Part shown: positions 53,567-63,595 of the stretch, piece by piece
Position numbering within the stretch: position 1 is the stretch's first letter
Layout: the number at the start of each line of letters is the position of its first letter
From: Carnobacterium mobile DSM 4848
GTDB lineage: Bacteria; Bacillota; Bacilli; Lactobacillales; Carnobacteriaceae
Length of the DNA: 64,000 nucleotides
NCBI RefSeq assembly: GCF_000744825.1
Contig: NZ_JQMR01000001.1
Span: forward strand, 2,279,501 to 2,343,500
Direction: 5' to 3'
Notes under the pieces: generated by a model
Databases searched by the model: none
Seen by the model: the letters and a program-made list of their open reading frames with translations, nothing else
Told to the model about the DNA's origin: nothing
Position numbers and translations under genes: made by a program

Positions 53567-54076
53567 ATGAGAAATAAAGTAACGAGAGAAGAACTAGCTC
53601 AAATTATTTTAGATGAGGAACTATTAACAAATGATGCAACAGAAATCATAGAGATTCTAAAAGATACGAAAGTTTCTAAAGACTTGATTACAAAAAGAGA
53701 ATCAATGACAGTGGGACAACGATTAGCTGATCGCATCACCCTTTTTGCCGGTAGTTGGAAATTTATCATTATCTTTTTGCTTACTCTCTTAGGCTGGATC
53801 ATCTTTAATCAAATTACTGGGAACCATTCTTTTGATCCTTACCCATTTATCTTATTAAATCTAGTATTGTCTTGTGTAGCAGCCATCCAAGCTCCTGTCA
53901 TTTTAATGAGTCAAAATAGACAAGCTGAGCGTGATCGTAAAACAGCAGAAAATGATTTTAAAGTTAACCTGAAATCGGAAATTTTATCAGAAGATATTCA
54001 TGATAAATTGGATAAGATTCTTCTTCAACAAGCTAGACTGGAAAAAAGATTGGATACATTAGAAAAGGGAAAATAA
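53567..54076 (+). CDS. DUF1003 membrane protein
   Basis: A 169-residue protein with a charged cytoplasmic N terminus (about 1-65), two membrane helices around IIIFLLTLLGWIIFN and FILLNLVLSCVAAIQAPVIL, and a C-terminal coiled-coil-like tail (KLDKILLQQARLEKRLDTLE). The APVILMSQNRQAERDR stretch is the DUF1003 signature. Function is unknown. The ATG at 53567 has ATGGAGG well placed; the in-frame ATG at 53444 would add 41 unlikely residues. Confidence 0.88.
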   Translation: MRNKVTREELAQIILDEELLTNDATEIIEILKDTKVSKDLITKRESMTVGQRLADRITLFAGSWKFIIIFLLTLLGWIIFNQITGNHSFDPYPFILLNLVLSCVAAIQAPVILMSQNRQAERDRKTAENDFKVNLKSEILSEDIHDKLDKILLQQARLEKRLDTLEKGK

Positions 54077-54108
54077 AAAAAGAAACTGCGTAAGCAGCTT
54101 CTTTTTTT
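54076..54108 (+). terminator. Intrinsic terminator
   Basis: A GTAA-capped stem CTGC/GCAG extended by A-rich and T-rich arms, with seven T at the end. Confidence 0.8.
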
Positions 54109-54114
54109 ATAGCA

Positions 54115-54288
54115 TTACGGTCGTCGGATGTCTTTACCAATAACAAAAGCTAATGCAAAAATTGCAAGTCCGATTAAAATAAAAATAGTACCAATAATAG
54201 GATCTCCAGATTTGACTGGTCCAAAATAACCAAAAATAACCAATATGGCTCCTACAATGAGCATGATTTTTCCGAAAATATTAAACAT
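54115..54288 (-). CDS. Small two-helix membrane protein, 57 residues
   Basis: A 57-residue protein with two hydrophobic helices (KIMLIVGAILVIFGYF and TIFILIGLAIFALAFVIG) joined by a short loop and ending in the basic tail KDIRRP. TTTTGGAGGTG lies at ideal distance before the ATG, which makes it a convincing gene. I do not recognise a family. Its upstream region is interrupted by an insertion sequence 65 bases before the start, so its promoter may have been changed. Confidence 0.7.
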   Translation of the reverse strand: MFNIFGKIMLIVGAILVIFGYFGPVKSGDPIIGTIFILIGLAIFALAFVIGKDIRRP

Positions 54289-54364
54289 AAAGCACCTCCA
54301 AAAGTATCTTCTTACTCAGTATAACAAAAAAATAAGAAAATCAATAATGTTACGGATAAGATGT

Positions 54365-56041
54365 TTGTGTCAAGTTTTTCTCGAGTGTCCTATTCCTTCA
54401 CTAGTTTAGGCACTCTATTTTTGTACACCCATCAGCTACCGCACGGCTCCGCCGCTTGCTGGCCCATCTTTTGGAAGAACGTTCCTAAAACCAGGAACCT
54501 TCTCCCAAAAGACAGGAATTAACGAAAACTTTTAATTAATTGTCCTATTGCCGATGAACGAGAGGCATACAATGGAATGGTCCCATTCTTTGCCCCGATT
54601 GACTGCCGTGTTTTCTCATGCAATAACGACGATAAACGAACCGTTTGGTTCAGCTTGCGTTGTTGTCTCGCACTTCTATTTTGTTGGTGAAGGTAGGCTT
54701 CACGCAAGGTGTGATTGAACATCCCTTGTTTCACCTTTACCATAGCTTCGCAACCTTCTGCGCTCCAATGCATCCCACGCTTTTTCATGCGAAAAGAGAT
54801 GTGTCGTTGATTCGATTCCATTGCGCCTAAACCTCTTGCATCCTCTGGTGCTTGTTCTACTTTTTCACGCCAATCGAAAATGCGATCCCAGTTTCGTACT
54901 ACATAGGTTCTAAATGTATTCAGTTTTTCCACTGCTGCTGTTTCGTCTAACGTACTTTCATACGTATCCAGCCAAATAGTTAAATGATCTAAATCATGCA
55001 TCTTTATTGCTTGCTTGACCTGTTGTTTAAGCAGGTTAGTTTTTACGCCAAATGCACGATTCAAGCCTTGGAAGACATGATAAGAGTCTAGCTGATTGAG
55101 AACGGGATAATTCGATTGAGAAAAAGCTTCTTGGAATCTATCTGCAGTATAGCCTTGTCCACCGTCACTATTGGTAATGACTTGGGCTTGTTGTAAGGCA
55201 TAATGATTCGCTGTAAAGGCTTGAACCTCTGCCCAAAAACCAGCGGTTTTTTTAGTCGTCATAATGGCTTTAGGTTCCTTTAGGGAAACGCGTTTTCCGT
55301 TTTTATTCCAGCCTTCGTAAAGAATGGCATGACGAACTTCTAAGCTTTTTTTCTTTTCTGTTCCACGAACAAAAACGCCATCCGCTTCGGCATAGAAATA
55401 GTCCACTTTTTTCCCTTCTGGCAATTCAACTGCTTCTTCTAGCTCCAATAAGCTTTCTTCATCTTCACGTGCTTGTGCGGATCCAACGCGTTTAAGAAGA
55501 CTGCCAACTGTTTGGTGGCTGATCGTGACAGCCGTCCATTCATTTAGAATAGTTGCAGTATCTCGATAAGTAGCTTTACTCGCCAACTCAGCCACTTTTA
55601 CTTCTACTAATGGACTATGACGCTGATATTTTCGAATGCCTAACCACTCATCTAGTGGATAATGATTCTGATCCTTGTGATCTACCATTAAGGTACGATA
55701 GTACCGAACGGGACCGAAAATAAATTGGACCGTTTTCCAATCTTCTCGTTTCACTTTCCAACCTTCAAGTTGTTTCTCCTCTTTGATCACCTGATTGATA
55801 TGAGTGAAGACGTCTCCCACTAATTCAGAAAATACTTCATACATATAAACTTGTATGGCTTCTTCTGTCTCTATTAAATTGTTTGAATCCTTTATTATTT
55901 GGTAAACCTTTGATATAATCTTATTCATAAGAAGGCCTCTTTCATTTATGTATTTGCCGCTCAAGCATACATTTATGATAGAACGCCTTCTTTCTTTTTG
56001 CCAGTAAAAAATAATAATATCTCGAGAACTATTTTACACAT
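54365..56041. mobile_element. ISLre2-type insertion sequence with inverted ends and flanking direct repeats
   Basis: The element carries an intact 469-residue transposase. Its ends are 20-base inverted repeats with 16 matches (54367-54386 and 56021-56040, sharing TGTGT and TTCTCGAG). The 12-base sequence ACGGATAAGATG lies just outside both ends (54353-54364 and 56042-56053), a target duplication that marks a recent insertion. Confidence 0.85.
54519..55928 (-). CDS. ISLre2-family (UPF0236) transposase
   Basis: A 469-residue transposase of the UPF0236/ISLre2 group. The catalytic region shows FYAEADGVFVRG (Asp), VITNSDGGQGY (Asp) and the GAMESNQRHIS segment (Glu). The frame is intact. The ATG at 55928 follows AGAGG in the terminal region of the element and is preferred to 55964. 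It is the only gene of the insertion sequence. Confidence 0.9.
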   Translation of the reverse strand: MNKIISKVYQIIKDSNNLIETEEAIQVYMYEVFSELVGDVFTHINQVIKEEKQLEGWKVKREDWKTVQFIFGPVRYYRTLMVDHKDQNHYPLDEWLGIRKYQRHSPLVEVKVAELASKATYRDTATILNEWTAVTISHQTVGSLLKRVGSAQAREDEESLLELEEAVELPEGKKVDYFYAEADGVFVRGTEKKKSLEVRHAILYEGWNKNGKRVSLKEPKAIMTTKKTAGFWAEVQAFTANHYALQQAQVITNSDGGQGYTADRFQEAFSQSNYPVLNQLDSYHVFQGLNRAFGVKTNLLKQQVKQAIKMHDLDHLTIWLDTYESTLDETAAVEKLNTFRTYVVRNWDRIFDWREKVEQAPEDARGLGAMESNQRHISFRMKKRGMHWSAEGCEAMVKVKQGMFNHTLREAYLHQQNRSARQQRKLNQTVRLSSLLHEKTRQSIGAKNGTIPLYASRSSAIGQLIKSFR

Positions 56042-56170
56042 ACGGATAAGATGAAAAAGAACAATAATAAAAAAAAGTTCAGTAAAAAACCATAACTTTG
56101 TAAGTTAGCAAGTATTCTTTGTAACTCCATGTTAAACTATGCTATGAGAATTATACAAAGGAGTGAAACG

Positions 56171-57058
56171 ATGAAACAAAATTTAGGCAGATTGGGACTT
56201 TTATTAGTTACGATTATTTGGGGATCAGGGTACGTTGTCAGTGAAGTAGCGTTAGATGTTCTTGACCCCTATCAACTTATGGCCGGACGATTTTTAGTAG
56301 CTTTTACAGCCACTATTTTATTATTTTTCAACAAATTAAAAAATATCACAAAAAAAACGTTTTTTAGAGGCAGTCTTTTAGGCCTTGTATTGTATTTAGC
56401 GTTTGTGTTTCAAACGGTTGGACTACAATATACAACACCTTCTAAAAATGCTTTTTTAACAGCTATCAATGTTGTTTTAGTACCATTTATTGGATTGTTT
56501 TTATATAAAAATAAAATATCATTTCGAGCATATGTGGGAGCCTTTTTATCTATTTTTGGTATAGGGTTATTATCGTTGAATGGGTTTAACGGATTTAACG
56601 TGGGAGATGGACTAACTTTAATTGGAGCGGTCTTTTTTTCTTTTCAGATTATTTTAACTAGTCGATTAGTGCGGACTGAAAATATATTTGCTATTATGAT
56701 CGTTCAAATGGGGACTGCTGCTCTTTGCGGCTTGCTGGTCATCTTCTTCAGAGGAGATCCACTGCCTGCGCTTACGATAACGGGGAGTTTTTGCGTTCTT
56801 TATTTAGGTATCCTTTGTACAATGTTTGGCTTTATGCTTCAAACAGCTGCTCAAAGATTTACTGCTGATACTGAAACGGCTATTATCTTATCAATGGAGT
56901 CTTTATGGGGTATGCTATTTTCAATGCTGTTGCTGCACGAAAAAGTTACTTTTCAAATGGCGCTTGGAGCAGCTTTAATCTTAACCGGTGTATTGGTTTC
57001 AGAAGTAGATTTCAAAAAATTAAAGCATAGAAGAAAACAAAAGTTGGAAAGAAAATAA
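56171..57058 (+). CDS. DMT-superfamily (EamA) transporter
   Basis: A 295-residue protein with ten membrane helices in two EamA repeats (about residues 5-135 and 145-280; second repeat ends ESLWGMLFSMLLLHE). DMT proteins export metabolites such as amino acids or nucleobases; substrate unknown. The ATG at 56171 has AAAGGAG eight bases upstream and is preferred to 56129. It is a single gene between the insertion sequence and a terminator. Confidence 0.9.
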   Translation: MKQNLGRLGLLLVTIIWGSGYVVSEVALDVLDPYQLMAGRFLVAFTATILLFFNKLKNITKKTFFRGSLLGLVLYLAFVFQTVGLQYTTPSKNAFLTAINVVLVPFIGLFLYKNKISFRAYVGAFLSIFGIGLLSLNGFNGFNVGDGLTLIGAVFFSFQIILTSRLVRTENIFAIMIVQMGTAALCGLLVIFFRGDPLPALTITGSFCVLYLGILCTMFGFMLQTAAQRFTADTETAIILSMESLWGMLFSMLLLHEKVTFQMALGAALILTGVLVSEVDFKKLKHRRKQKLERK

Positions 57059-57066
57059 AAATAATC

Positions 57067-57117
57067 AAAAAGAAAGGCAAGAAGAGAAGGTAAACAATCT
57101 CTTCTTGCCTTTCTTTC
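57067..57117 (+). terminator. Intrinsic terminator
   Basis: An almost perfect stem of 19 pairs (AAAGAAAGGCAAGAAGAGA) with a nine-base loop and T-rich tail. Confidence 0.88.
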
Positions 57118-57232
57118 TAGTTATATAAAGATAATATAGAAAATGAAAGTGAAAATTTGTACAAATAGGAAAGAAAAAGATAGAATAAAAGTGCAAATAA
57201 GTAAACGATCAATTGAAGAGGATGAGGACCGT

Positions 57233-57439
57233 ATGGATATGCAAGATGTTGGGAAAGCGACTCGTGTATTATCAAGTATAATTGGAGTAACGCTGATTGC
57301 TTATGGAATCTATTTGTTGACCGAAAAAGAACCTCCTCAAAAAGAAGAGCCTCCGTCATCGGCTAGCTATTCGGTAGATTCAAGTAATACGGGGCATAGC
57401 TCATTGAAACCTTTTAGCAAAGAAAATTCTGGTGATTAA
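57233..57439 (+). CDS. Hypothetical single-pass membrane protein, 68 residues
   Basis: A 68-residue protein with one N-terminal helix (TRVLSSIIGVTLIAYGIYLL) and a serine-, proline- and acid-rich tail. The ATG at 57233 follows GAGGATGAGG; the upstream ATG at 57143 lacks a clear site and adds 30 basic residues, though it could be used. Function unknown. The gap 57440-57641 shows no gene and no glycine riboswitch. Confidence 0.55.
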   Translation: MDMQDVGKATRVLSSIIGVTLIAYGIYLLTEKEPPQKEEPPSSASYSVDSSNTGHSSLKPFSKENSGD

Positions 57440-57641
57440 TATGAGCTAATTGAACCTATTTATTCAATCAGCTGGGTAAACTATAAAAGTTTAATTAACA
57501 AGAATGCTAGTAGCTAATCACATGGTGTGCGGTTATAATAAATAAAGAGCTAAGTTTTTTAAACTGTTAATCAATTAGCAAAAAATTTGACTAGTCATAA
57601 CTACTAAACTTATAAAAATGATTTTAATGGAGGGATGCTAA

Positions 57642-58751
57642 TTGTCTTCACTGAATAAGTTAAAACAAACGCCACTGTTTGATTATTATCAAAAGCAAGG
57701 TATCAAGTTAGTTGATTTTGGCGGGTGGGCCATGCCGATTCAATTCTCTGGCATCATTGAAGAACATCAAGCAGTTCGTTTTCAAGCTGGTTTATTTGAT
57801 GTATCTCATATGGGGGAATTTCTAGTTGAAGGAGAAGATGCGGAAAGTTATCTCAATTATCTGTTAACAAATGACCTAACTAAAATAAATGTGGGCCAAT
57901 CTCAATATCATGCGATGTGTTATCCAGATGGAGGAACAATAGATGATGTGATTGTTTCAAAACTAGCAGAGAATAAGTACTTGATCACTGTAAACGCAAG
58001 CAATATTGAAAAGGATTTCAACTGGATGCAAGAGCACCTTACTGGAAACGTAAAGTTGGTAAACTGGACTTCTTCAATTGGCTTATTAGCTTTGCAAGGT
58101 CCGCATGCTGAAAGGATCTTACAAAAATTAACTACAACAAGATTAGAGGATTTGCCTTCTTTCCATTTTATCCAACAGGTCAAGCTGGCTGAGATAGAGC
58201 ATGTTTTGCTCTCACGTACGGGCTATACAGGCGAAGATGGATTTGAACTGTATATCCCAGCGGATAAAACAGAAAAGCTATGGCATATCTTGCTTGAGGC
58301 AGGTACAGAAGCAGGTTTAAAGCCATGCGGCTTAGGTTCACGGGATACACTGCGACTAGAGGCCGCTCTTTCATTATACGGGCACGAATTATCGAAAGAA
58401 ATCAATCCACTTCAAGCAGGAATCGGATTTGCTGTGAAAACGGGTAAAAAAAGTGATTTTATTGGAAAATCTGCGTTGACTCTTCAAAGAGAAAGCGGCG
58501 TGAAGAAAAAAATTAGAGGATTCGAATTGACCGGCAAAGGCATTGCGCGTTCTGGCTGCAGAATTTTTTCTGAAGAGGGCGAAGAAATTGGGTTTGTCAC
58601 ATCGGGTACCAAATCACCTACATTAGGAAAAAGTATAGGACTGGCCTTGCTGGACACAACTAAAATCCATTTTGGAACAACCATTAAAGTGGAAGTTCGT
58701 AATAAATTAATTAATGCGGTCGTGATGAGAACACCTTTTTACCGAAAATAA
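57642..58751 (+). CDS. gcvT: Glycine cleavage system aminomethyltransferase (T protein)
   Basis: A 369-residue folate-binding aminomethyltransferase with the GcvT features LFDVSHMGEF, TNDLTKINVGQSQYH and RTGYTGEDGFELY. It releases ammonia from the aminomethyl-lipoyl H protein and forms 5,10-methylene-THF. The start is a TTG with GGAGG eight bases upstream; no alternative ATG is close. It is first in gcvT-H-PA-PB. Confidence 0.96.
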   Translation: MSSLNKLKQTPLFDYYQKQGIKLVDFGGWAMPIQFSGIIEEHQAVRFQAGLFDVSHMGEFLVEGEDAESYLNYLLTNDLTKINVGQSQYHAMCYPDGGTIDDVIVSKLAENKYLITVNASNIEKDFNWMQEHLTGNVKLVNWTSSIGLLALQGPHAERILQKLTTTRLEDLPSFHFIQQVKLAEIEHVLLSRTGYTGEDGFELYIPADKTEKLWHILLEAGTEAGLKPCGLGSRDTLRLEAALSLYGHELSKEINPLQAGIGFAVKTGKKSDFIGKSALTLQRESGVKKKIRGFELTGKGIARSGCRIFSEEGEEIGFVTSGTKSPTLGKSIGLALLDTTKIHFGTTIKVEVRNKLINAVVMRTPFYRK

Positions 58752-58812
58752 ACAGTCAAATATTTAACCAAAGAAACCAATCTAGCATTTAAGCGAAAAG
58801 GAGTTAAAAATC

Positions 58813-59217
58813 ATGAATGAAATGAAACGTTATTATACTGAAGAACACGAGTGGGTTATGCCGATTGGTGAAGAGCAAGTACGTTTAGGAATTACGGAAT
58901 ATGCTGCTAAAGAACTAGGAGATGTTGTTTATGTGGAACTGCCTGAAGTAGGGAATAAAGTAAGCTCAGGTGATGAAATCGGTACAGTAGAATCGACTAA
59001 ATCAGCTTCTGTTATCTTTTCACCGGTTTCTGGTGAAATTGTTGCAGTGAATGAAGAGTTAGAAGATGCGCCAGAATTGGTAAACGAAGGACCATTGAAT
59101 GAAGGCTGGATGACTGAAATTCAATTGGCTAATCCAGAAGAACTGGCAGAACTATTAAGCGAGGAAGATTATGCCGCACTAGTGGCTGAATTGGAAGCAG
59201 ACGAAGAGGAGGAATAA
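58813..59217 (+). CDS. gcvH: Glycine cleavage system H protein
   Basis: A 134-residue lipoyl carrier. The lipoylated residue is Lys 63 in TVESTKSASVIF, and WVMPIGEEQVRLGITEYA is the usual N-terminal pattern. It shuttles the aminomethyl group between the P and T proteins and dihydrolipoamide dehydrogenase. AAAGGAG lies before the ATG. gcvPA begins four bases after its stop. Confidence 0.96.
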   Translation: MNEMKRYYTEEHEWVMPIGEEQVRLGITEYAAKELGDVVYVELPEVGNKVSSGDEIGTVESTKSASVIFSPVSGEIVAVNEELEDAPELVNEGPLNEGWMTEIQLANPEELAELLSEEDYAALVAELEADEEEE

Positions 59218-59220
59218 AGA

Positions 59221-60582
59221 ATGGCAAATGACTTTAGATACCTTCCAGATACCGATCAAGATCAAAAAGACATGCTAGCTGCTTTAAATATTTCTTCAGT
59301 CGATGCATTATTTGCAGATTTACCCAATGAAATTCGATTGCAAGAACCGTTGGCTATTCCTGCAGCTGTTCCGGAATCCATACTGATGAAAAAAATGCGT
59401 GAATTGGCAAATAAAAATAAAGATGCAAACCGCTATTCTTTATTTTTAGGCGCAGGAACCTATGATCATTACATTCCAAGTGTAGTTGATCATGTTATTT
59501 CGCGTTCTGAATTTTATACAGCTTATACGCCTTATCAAGCAGAAGCCAGCCAAGGAGAATTGCAGGCTATCTTTGAATTTCAAACGATGATTTGTGAATT
59601 AACTGGTATGGATGCAGCCAATTCATCTTTATATGATGGGTTTACAGCAATTGGTGAAGCTGCAACTCTTGCGATCCGCAGCACAAAACGGTCTAAAGTA
59701 GTGGTTTCAAAAGGGGTTCACCCTCAAGGACGAGAAGTACTGACAACAGTTTCTGCAGGATTTGGCTATGCAGTAGATGAAATAAAACAAGACGGTGACA
59801 CAACTGATTTGCAGGATTTGATAGAAAAAGTCGATCAACAAACAGCTGCAGTCATTGTTCAATACCCGAACTTTTTTGGTTCTGTAGAAGATCTAGCTGA
59901 AATCAAAGCTATTGCAGAAGCACAAAAAGCTTTATTCATTGTTGTAGCCAATCCTTTAGCTTTGGCCTTATTAGAATCCCCAGGGAATCTAGGAGCAGAC
60001 ATTGTGGTAGGAGATACGCAACCTTTAGGCTTAGCCATGTCATTCGGTGGTCCACATTGCGGGTATTTTGCTGTTAAGAAAAAATATGTCCGTAAACTGC
60101 CGGGACGTATCGTGGGGCAAACAGTTGATAAAGACGGAAAACGTGGGTTTGTTTTAACTCTGCAAACGCGCGAACAACACATTAAACGTGAAAAAGCTAC
60201 TTCTAATATGAGTTCCAATCAAGCCTTAAATGCTTTAGCTTCAGCTGTTTTTATGTCCGCTCTTGGCAAAGAAGGCATCCGTCAAATGGCACAATTAAAC
60301 ATTGAAAAAGCTGACTATATGGCAAGGCTTTTAGAAGAAAAAGGGTTTTCGGTAAATAACCAAGCTCCTTTTTTTAATGAATTTGTCGTTGAACTGCCTT
60401 TTTCGGTGCGGCAAACAAACGAAAAATTGCTGGAAAATCGATTTATTGGCGGATATGATTTAGAAAAAGAGTATGGACTGAGAAACCATATGTTACTTGC
60501 TGTCACGGAACAGCGTACGAAAGAAGAGATCGAAGCATTCGTGGGTGTATTGGAGGGTATGATAAATGACAGATTACAATGA
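59221..60582 (+). CDS. gcvPA: Glycine dehydrogenase (decarboxylating) subunit 1
   Basis: A 453-residue subunit of the two-part P protein found in Firmicutes. [17 protein letters not shown] and [22 protein letters not shown] are hallmark stretches. It pairs with GcvPB to decarboxylate glycine using PLP. Its 3' end overlaps gcvPB by 17 bases. Confidence 0.96.
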   Translation: MANDFRYLPDTDQDQKDMLAALNISSVDALFADLPNEIRLQEPLAIPAAVPESILMKKMRELANKNKDANRYSLFLGAGTYDHYIPSVVDHVISRSEFYTAYTPYQAEASQGELQAIFEFQTMICELTGMDAANSSLYDGFTAIGEAATLAIRSTKRSKVVVSKGVHPQGREVLTTVSAGFGYAVDEIKQDGDTTDLQDLIEKVDQQTAAVIVQYPNFFGSVEDLAEIKAIAEAQKALFIVVANPLALALLESPGNLGADIVVGDTQPLGLAMSFGGPHCGYFAVKKKYVRKLPGRIVGQTVDKDGKRGFVLTLQTREQHIKREKATSNMSSNQALNALASAVFMSALGKEGIRQMAQLNIEKADYMARLLEEKGFSVNNQAPFFNEFVVELPFSVRQTNEKLLENRFIGGYDLEKEYGLRNHMLLAVTEQRTKEEIEAFVGVLEGMINDRLQ

Positions 60583-62035
60583 TTTGATTTTTGAAATCAG
60601 CCGGCCAGGACGGATTGCTGCAGATCTCCCTAAAAGTGATGTTGCATTTGTTGATTTGGCTAGAAAATTTCCGAATCATTTAATTCGCAAAACGGCAGCT
60701 GAATTACCAGAAGTTTCCGAACCGCAATTGATGCGTCACTATACGGCTTTATCGAATAAAAACTTTGGAGTAGATAACGGTTTTTATCCATTAGGTTCCT
60801 GCACGATGAAGTACAACCCTAAAATAAATGAGGATGTTGCCAGGTTGCCTGGCTTTGCAAATATCCATCCTTTTCAACCAGCTCAAACCGTTCAAGGTGC
60901 TTTTGAGCTGATGTATGAACTGCAAGAAGATTTAAAGACTATTTCAGGAATGGACGCATTAACCTTACAACCGGCTGCTGGAGCGCAAGGTGAATGGACC
61001 GGCCTGATTATGATGAAAGCTTATCACCAAGCAAATGGAGAAGGAACTACACGAACAAAAATTCTTGTTCCTGACTCAGCTCATGGAACGAATCCATCCA
61101 GTGCTTTTATTGCTGGGTTTGATGTGGTCGAAATCCCTTCAACTAAAGATGGAACAGTTGATTTGGAAGAATTGAAAAAACAGGTAGGCTCAGATACTGC
61201 CGGTTTAATGTTGACTAATCCTAATACATTGGGCTTATTTGAAAAAGAGATACTGGCAATGTCTGAAATCATACATGGAGTTGGCGGGTTATTGTATTAT
61301 GACGGTGCAAATTTAAACGCCATCATGGGCAAAACGACTCCTGGAGCAATGGGATTCGATATCGTTCATTTGAATCTGCATAAATCATTTAGCACGCCTC
61401 ATGGTGGAGGAGGACCTGGATCAGGACCTGTAGGAGTGAAATCCTTTTTAGCTCCTTATTTGCCCATTCCGCAGATCGAAAAGCAGGAGGGGCGGTTTAT
61501 GTTAAATGCAAATTACCCTCTTTCCATCGGGCGCGTTAAAGGATATTATGGCAATTTTGGAGTAAATGTCCGAGCCTATACATATATCCGGACCATGGGA
61601 CCAGATGGCTTGCGACAAGTTTCTGAAAGTGCCGTCTTGCATGCTAATTATTTGCGTGATCGTCTAGCACCATACTTTACTGTTTCTCATGCGCAGTTCT
61701 GTAAACATGAATTTGTTTTATCTGGCATAAAACAAAAGAAATTAGGTGTTCCGACAAAAGATATGGCTAAGCGGCTGCTAGATTTTGGTTACTATGCACC
61801 GACAGTTTATTTTCCATTGATCGTCGAAGAAGCCATGATGATTGAACCTACTGAAACGGAAACAAAAGAAACATTAGATGCTTTTGCGGATACGTTGATT
61901 CAAATTGCTAAAGAAGTGGAAGAGACTCCTGAACTTGTTTTAGAAGCTCCTCATCATACACCAGTCAAACGAATAGATGAAGTGCAGGCAGCCAGAAAAC
62001 TTGTATTGGTTTATGATAAGTCCATTGAGAAGTAG
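60566..62035 (+). CDS. gcvPB: Glycine dehydrogenase (decarboxylating) subunit 2
   Basis: A 489-residue PLP-binding half of the P protein. The Schiff-base lysine is Lys 273 in [18 protein letters not shown], and [13 protein letters not shown] is a family hallmark. It completes the cleavage system together with GcvT and GcvH; the L protein is encoded elsewhere. It overlaps gcvPA by 17 bases. Confidence 0.96.
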   Translation: MTDYNDLIFEISRPGRIAADLPKSDVAFVDLARKFPNHLIRKTAAELPEVSEPQLMRHYTALSNKNFGVDNGFYPLGSCTMKYNPKINEDVARLPGFANIHPFQPAQTVQGAFELMYELQEDLKTISGMDALTLQPAAGAQGEWTGLIMMKAYHQANGEGTTRTKILVPDSAHGTNPSSAFIAGFDVVEIPSTKDGTVDLEELKKQVGSDTAGLMLTNPNTLGLFEKEILAMSEIIHGVGGLLYYDGANLNAIMGKTTPGAMGFDIVHLNLHKSFSTPHGGGGPGSGPVGVKSFLAPYLPIPQIEKQEGRFMLNANYPLSIGRVKGYYGNFGVNVRAYTYIRTMGPDGLRQVSESAVLHANYLRDRLAPYFTVSHAQFCKHEFVLSGIKQKKLGVPTKDMAKRLLDFGYYAPTVYFPLIVEEAMMIEPTETETKETLDAFADTLIQIAKEVEETPELVLEAPHHTPVKRIDEVQAARKLVLVYDKSIEK

Positions 62036-62154
62036 TTGATTTTTTCTTTTGCCTTCTTCATTACACCACTAAAAAGAATCGGCATCAATAACAGAAAAAG
62101 GTTGATCGTCTTATTGTTCATTTATACTGGGGACGTACTAAAGGAGAGATAGAG

Positions 62155-62709
62155 ATGGAAATATCAGACAAAAAAATAATTCTAGTATTGGTAGGAGCCA
62201 GTGGAAGTGGGAAAACGACGTTAGCCAACGCCTTGGCAGCTGCAGGGATACCCAAATTAGTGACTACCACGACACGTCCTAAAAGACCAGATGAAGTAGA
62301 AGGTCGCGACTACCATTTTAGAGATAAATCAGAAATGCTGGATATTGCGTTTATCGAGAATTCTTTATATGATGATCATCTTTATGGTTTGACGGTGGAT
62401 GCTGTTGAAGAAGGATTGGATTTATACGATGTAGTAAATGTAATCTTGGACAAAAATGGAGCGGCTGCGTTAAGGGAAGTTTATCCATTGTATACAAAAA
62501 TCATTTACTTGAGCATTACAGAAGAAGAGCTGCAACAGCGATTAGAAAATCGAGGAGATAATCCTGAAAGTATTCAACAACGCTTAGCTTTTGCAAAACA
62601 AACTGGGGAATTTAACGCACCTATTGAAACAGATTTGATGTTACCTGTTCAAGATGTGGCAACTTCTGTGCAAACTATTCAAGCGTTTCTTGAAAAAAAT
62701 GAAGTGTAA
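62155..62709 (+). CDS. Guanylate kinase-like P-loop protein
   Basis: A 184-residue nucleotide kinase-like protein with P-loop GASGSGKTT and the GMP-site-like pattern TTTTRPKRPDEVEGRDYHF, as in guanylate kinase. The essential gmk normally sits with rpoZ near the priA/dfp cluster, so this is likely a paralogue. It follows gcvPB after 119 bases. AAAGGAG precedes the ATG. Its substrate is unproven. Confidence 0.8.
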   Translation: MEISDKKIILVLVGASGSGKTTLANALAAAGIPKLVTTTTRPKRPDEVEGRDYHFRDKSEMLDIAFIENSLYDDHLYGLTVDAVEEGLDLYDVVNVILDKNGAAALREVYPLYTKIIYLSITEEELQQRLENRGDNPESIQQRLAFAKQTGEFNAPIETDLMLPVQDVATSVQTIQAFLEKNEV

Positions 62710-62719
62710 CTGAAAGTGT

Positions 62720-62935
62720 TTAGCCCCGAAACTTCTACGCTGCACTTCGCATACTGTATCCCTAGGCAGCTAAAGCTACAAGGGCTAAGGCAATTGGAGC
62801 GAATAAGCGCAGCATGGTCGTAGATCCATCGAGCATTAAATAGAAGCACTGTAGGCTATATCATGTCTGTACGAGCTAAAGCTGTTACAAGCATGACAAA
62901 TTGAACGTCGGGTCTGCTTTCTGGAAAACATTCAA
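62720..62935. repeat. Structured intergenic element D, related to the copy C interior
   Basis: The minus strand of 62858-62905 (TTTGTCATG...ACAGACATGATA) closely matches a hairpin module inside copy C (near 34020-34065), including the TCATG/CATGA stem. Further short stems (AGCT-AA-AGCT, CCCT-AGGG) fill the segment. No gene is encoded; the limits are approximate. Confidence 0.6.
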
Positions 62936-62978
62936 GAATAAACATTCAGTTATATAAGAAGAGGTTATCATAACGAAA

Positions 62979-63027
62979 AATGGCTCCCCTTTCTCCTAAA
63001 TAAAACAGGAAAAAGAGGTCATTTTTT
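62979..63027 (+). terminator. Probable intrinsic terminator
   Basis: An imperfect stem AATGGCTC...CCT with AGG...GAGGTCATT and seven T at the end. Confidence 0.6.
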
Positions 63028-63100
63028 TGCTATTAACAGGAATTCTGTTGGTTTAGTCGAAAATCAGCGTGGATGATCTAATTTATCGTATTCAAAAAAG

Positions 63101-63358
63101 TTTGCGTGCCTTAAGTGATAGCATTTCTCATACTTAGGGCACGCAAAATAGATTTGCCTGCCTTAACAATTGGTATTTAAATGGCTTAGGGCACGCAAAA
63201 GGAGTTTACCTGCCCTAACACTAGAGAGTTAAACGACTTAGGGCATGCAAAAGAGGTTGCGACCTTATCACTGGAAATTCAAGAAAATTCAGGTCCTTAA
63301 AAGGAGTTTAACGACCTTATCGCTAGAGATTTAAATGACTTCAAGTCCTTAAAGGGGG
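63101..63358. repeat. Tandem array of five diverging hairpin units
   Basis: Five head-to-tail units of 50-53 bases start at about 63101, 63151, 63204, 63256 and 63306. Unit 1 is a 15-bp hairpin (TTTGCGTGCCTTAAG with CTTAGGGCACGCAAA); units 2 and 3 keep TGCCCTAAC and CTTAGGGCA-GCAAAAG; units 4 and 5 keep only GACCTTATC and GTCCTTAAA. There are no unique spacers and no open frame. 63359-63540 has nothing I recognise. Confidence 0.75.
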
Positions 63359-63540
63359 TGGAACACCCTACCTTTCTATGTTTTATGTTTATTTCACCTA
63401 TCTTTACATCAAAAAAAGTGGTATGAAGGATATACTTATTCTTCCCTTTAGACTATCCTCCGTGGAACAAAAAGAAAATAGGTGAAATAGTTGAAGGAAC
63501 AAGCTTCTTTTCGATAATTTTTTTTATACTCAATTCTATA

Positions 63541-63588
63541 AAAATCAGCTTATTCTTTGGTAGAAAACCAAAAGAATAAGCTGATTTT
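63541..63588. terminator. Terminator of the FAD-linked oxidase gene
   Basis: A 20-bp-class stem AAAATCAGCTTATTCTTTGGT with a short loop; T-rich on the minus strand. Confidence 0.85.
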
Positions 63589-63595
63589 GTTTGCT

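Noticed and set aside
57440-57641. Glycine riboswitch expected before gcvT
   Set aside because: No tandem glycine aptamer motifs or suitable terminator are visible in the short leader.
63101-63358. CRISPR-like appearance of the regular repeat array
   Set aside because: Units are contiguous and diverge steadily, there are no unique spacers and no cas genes.
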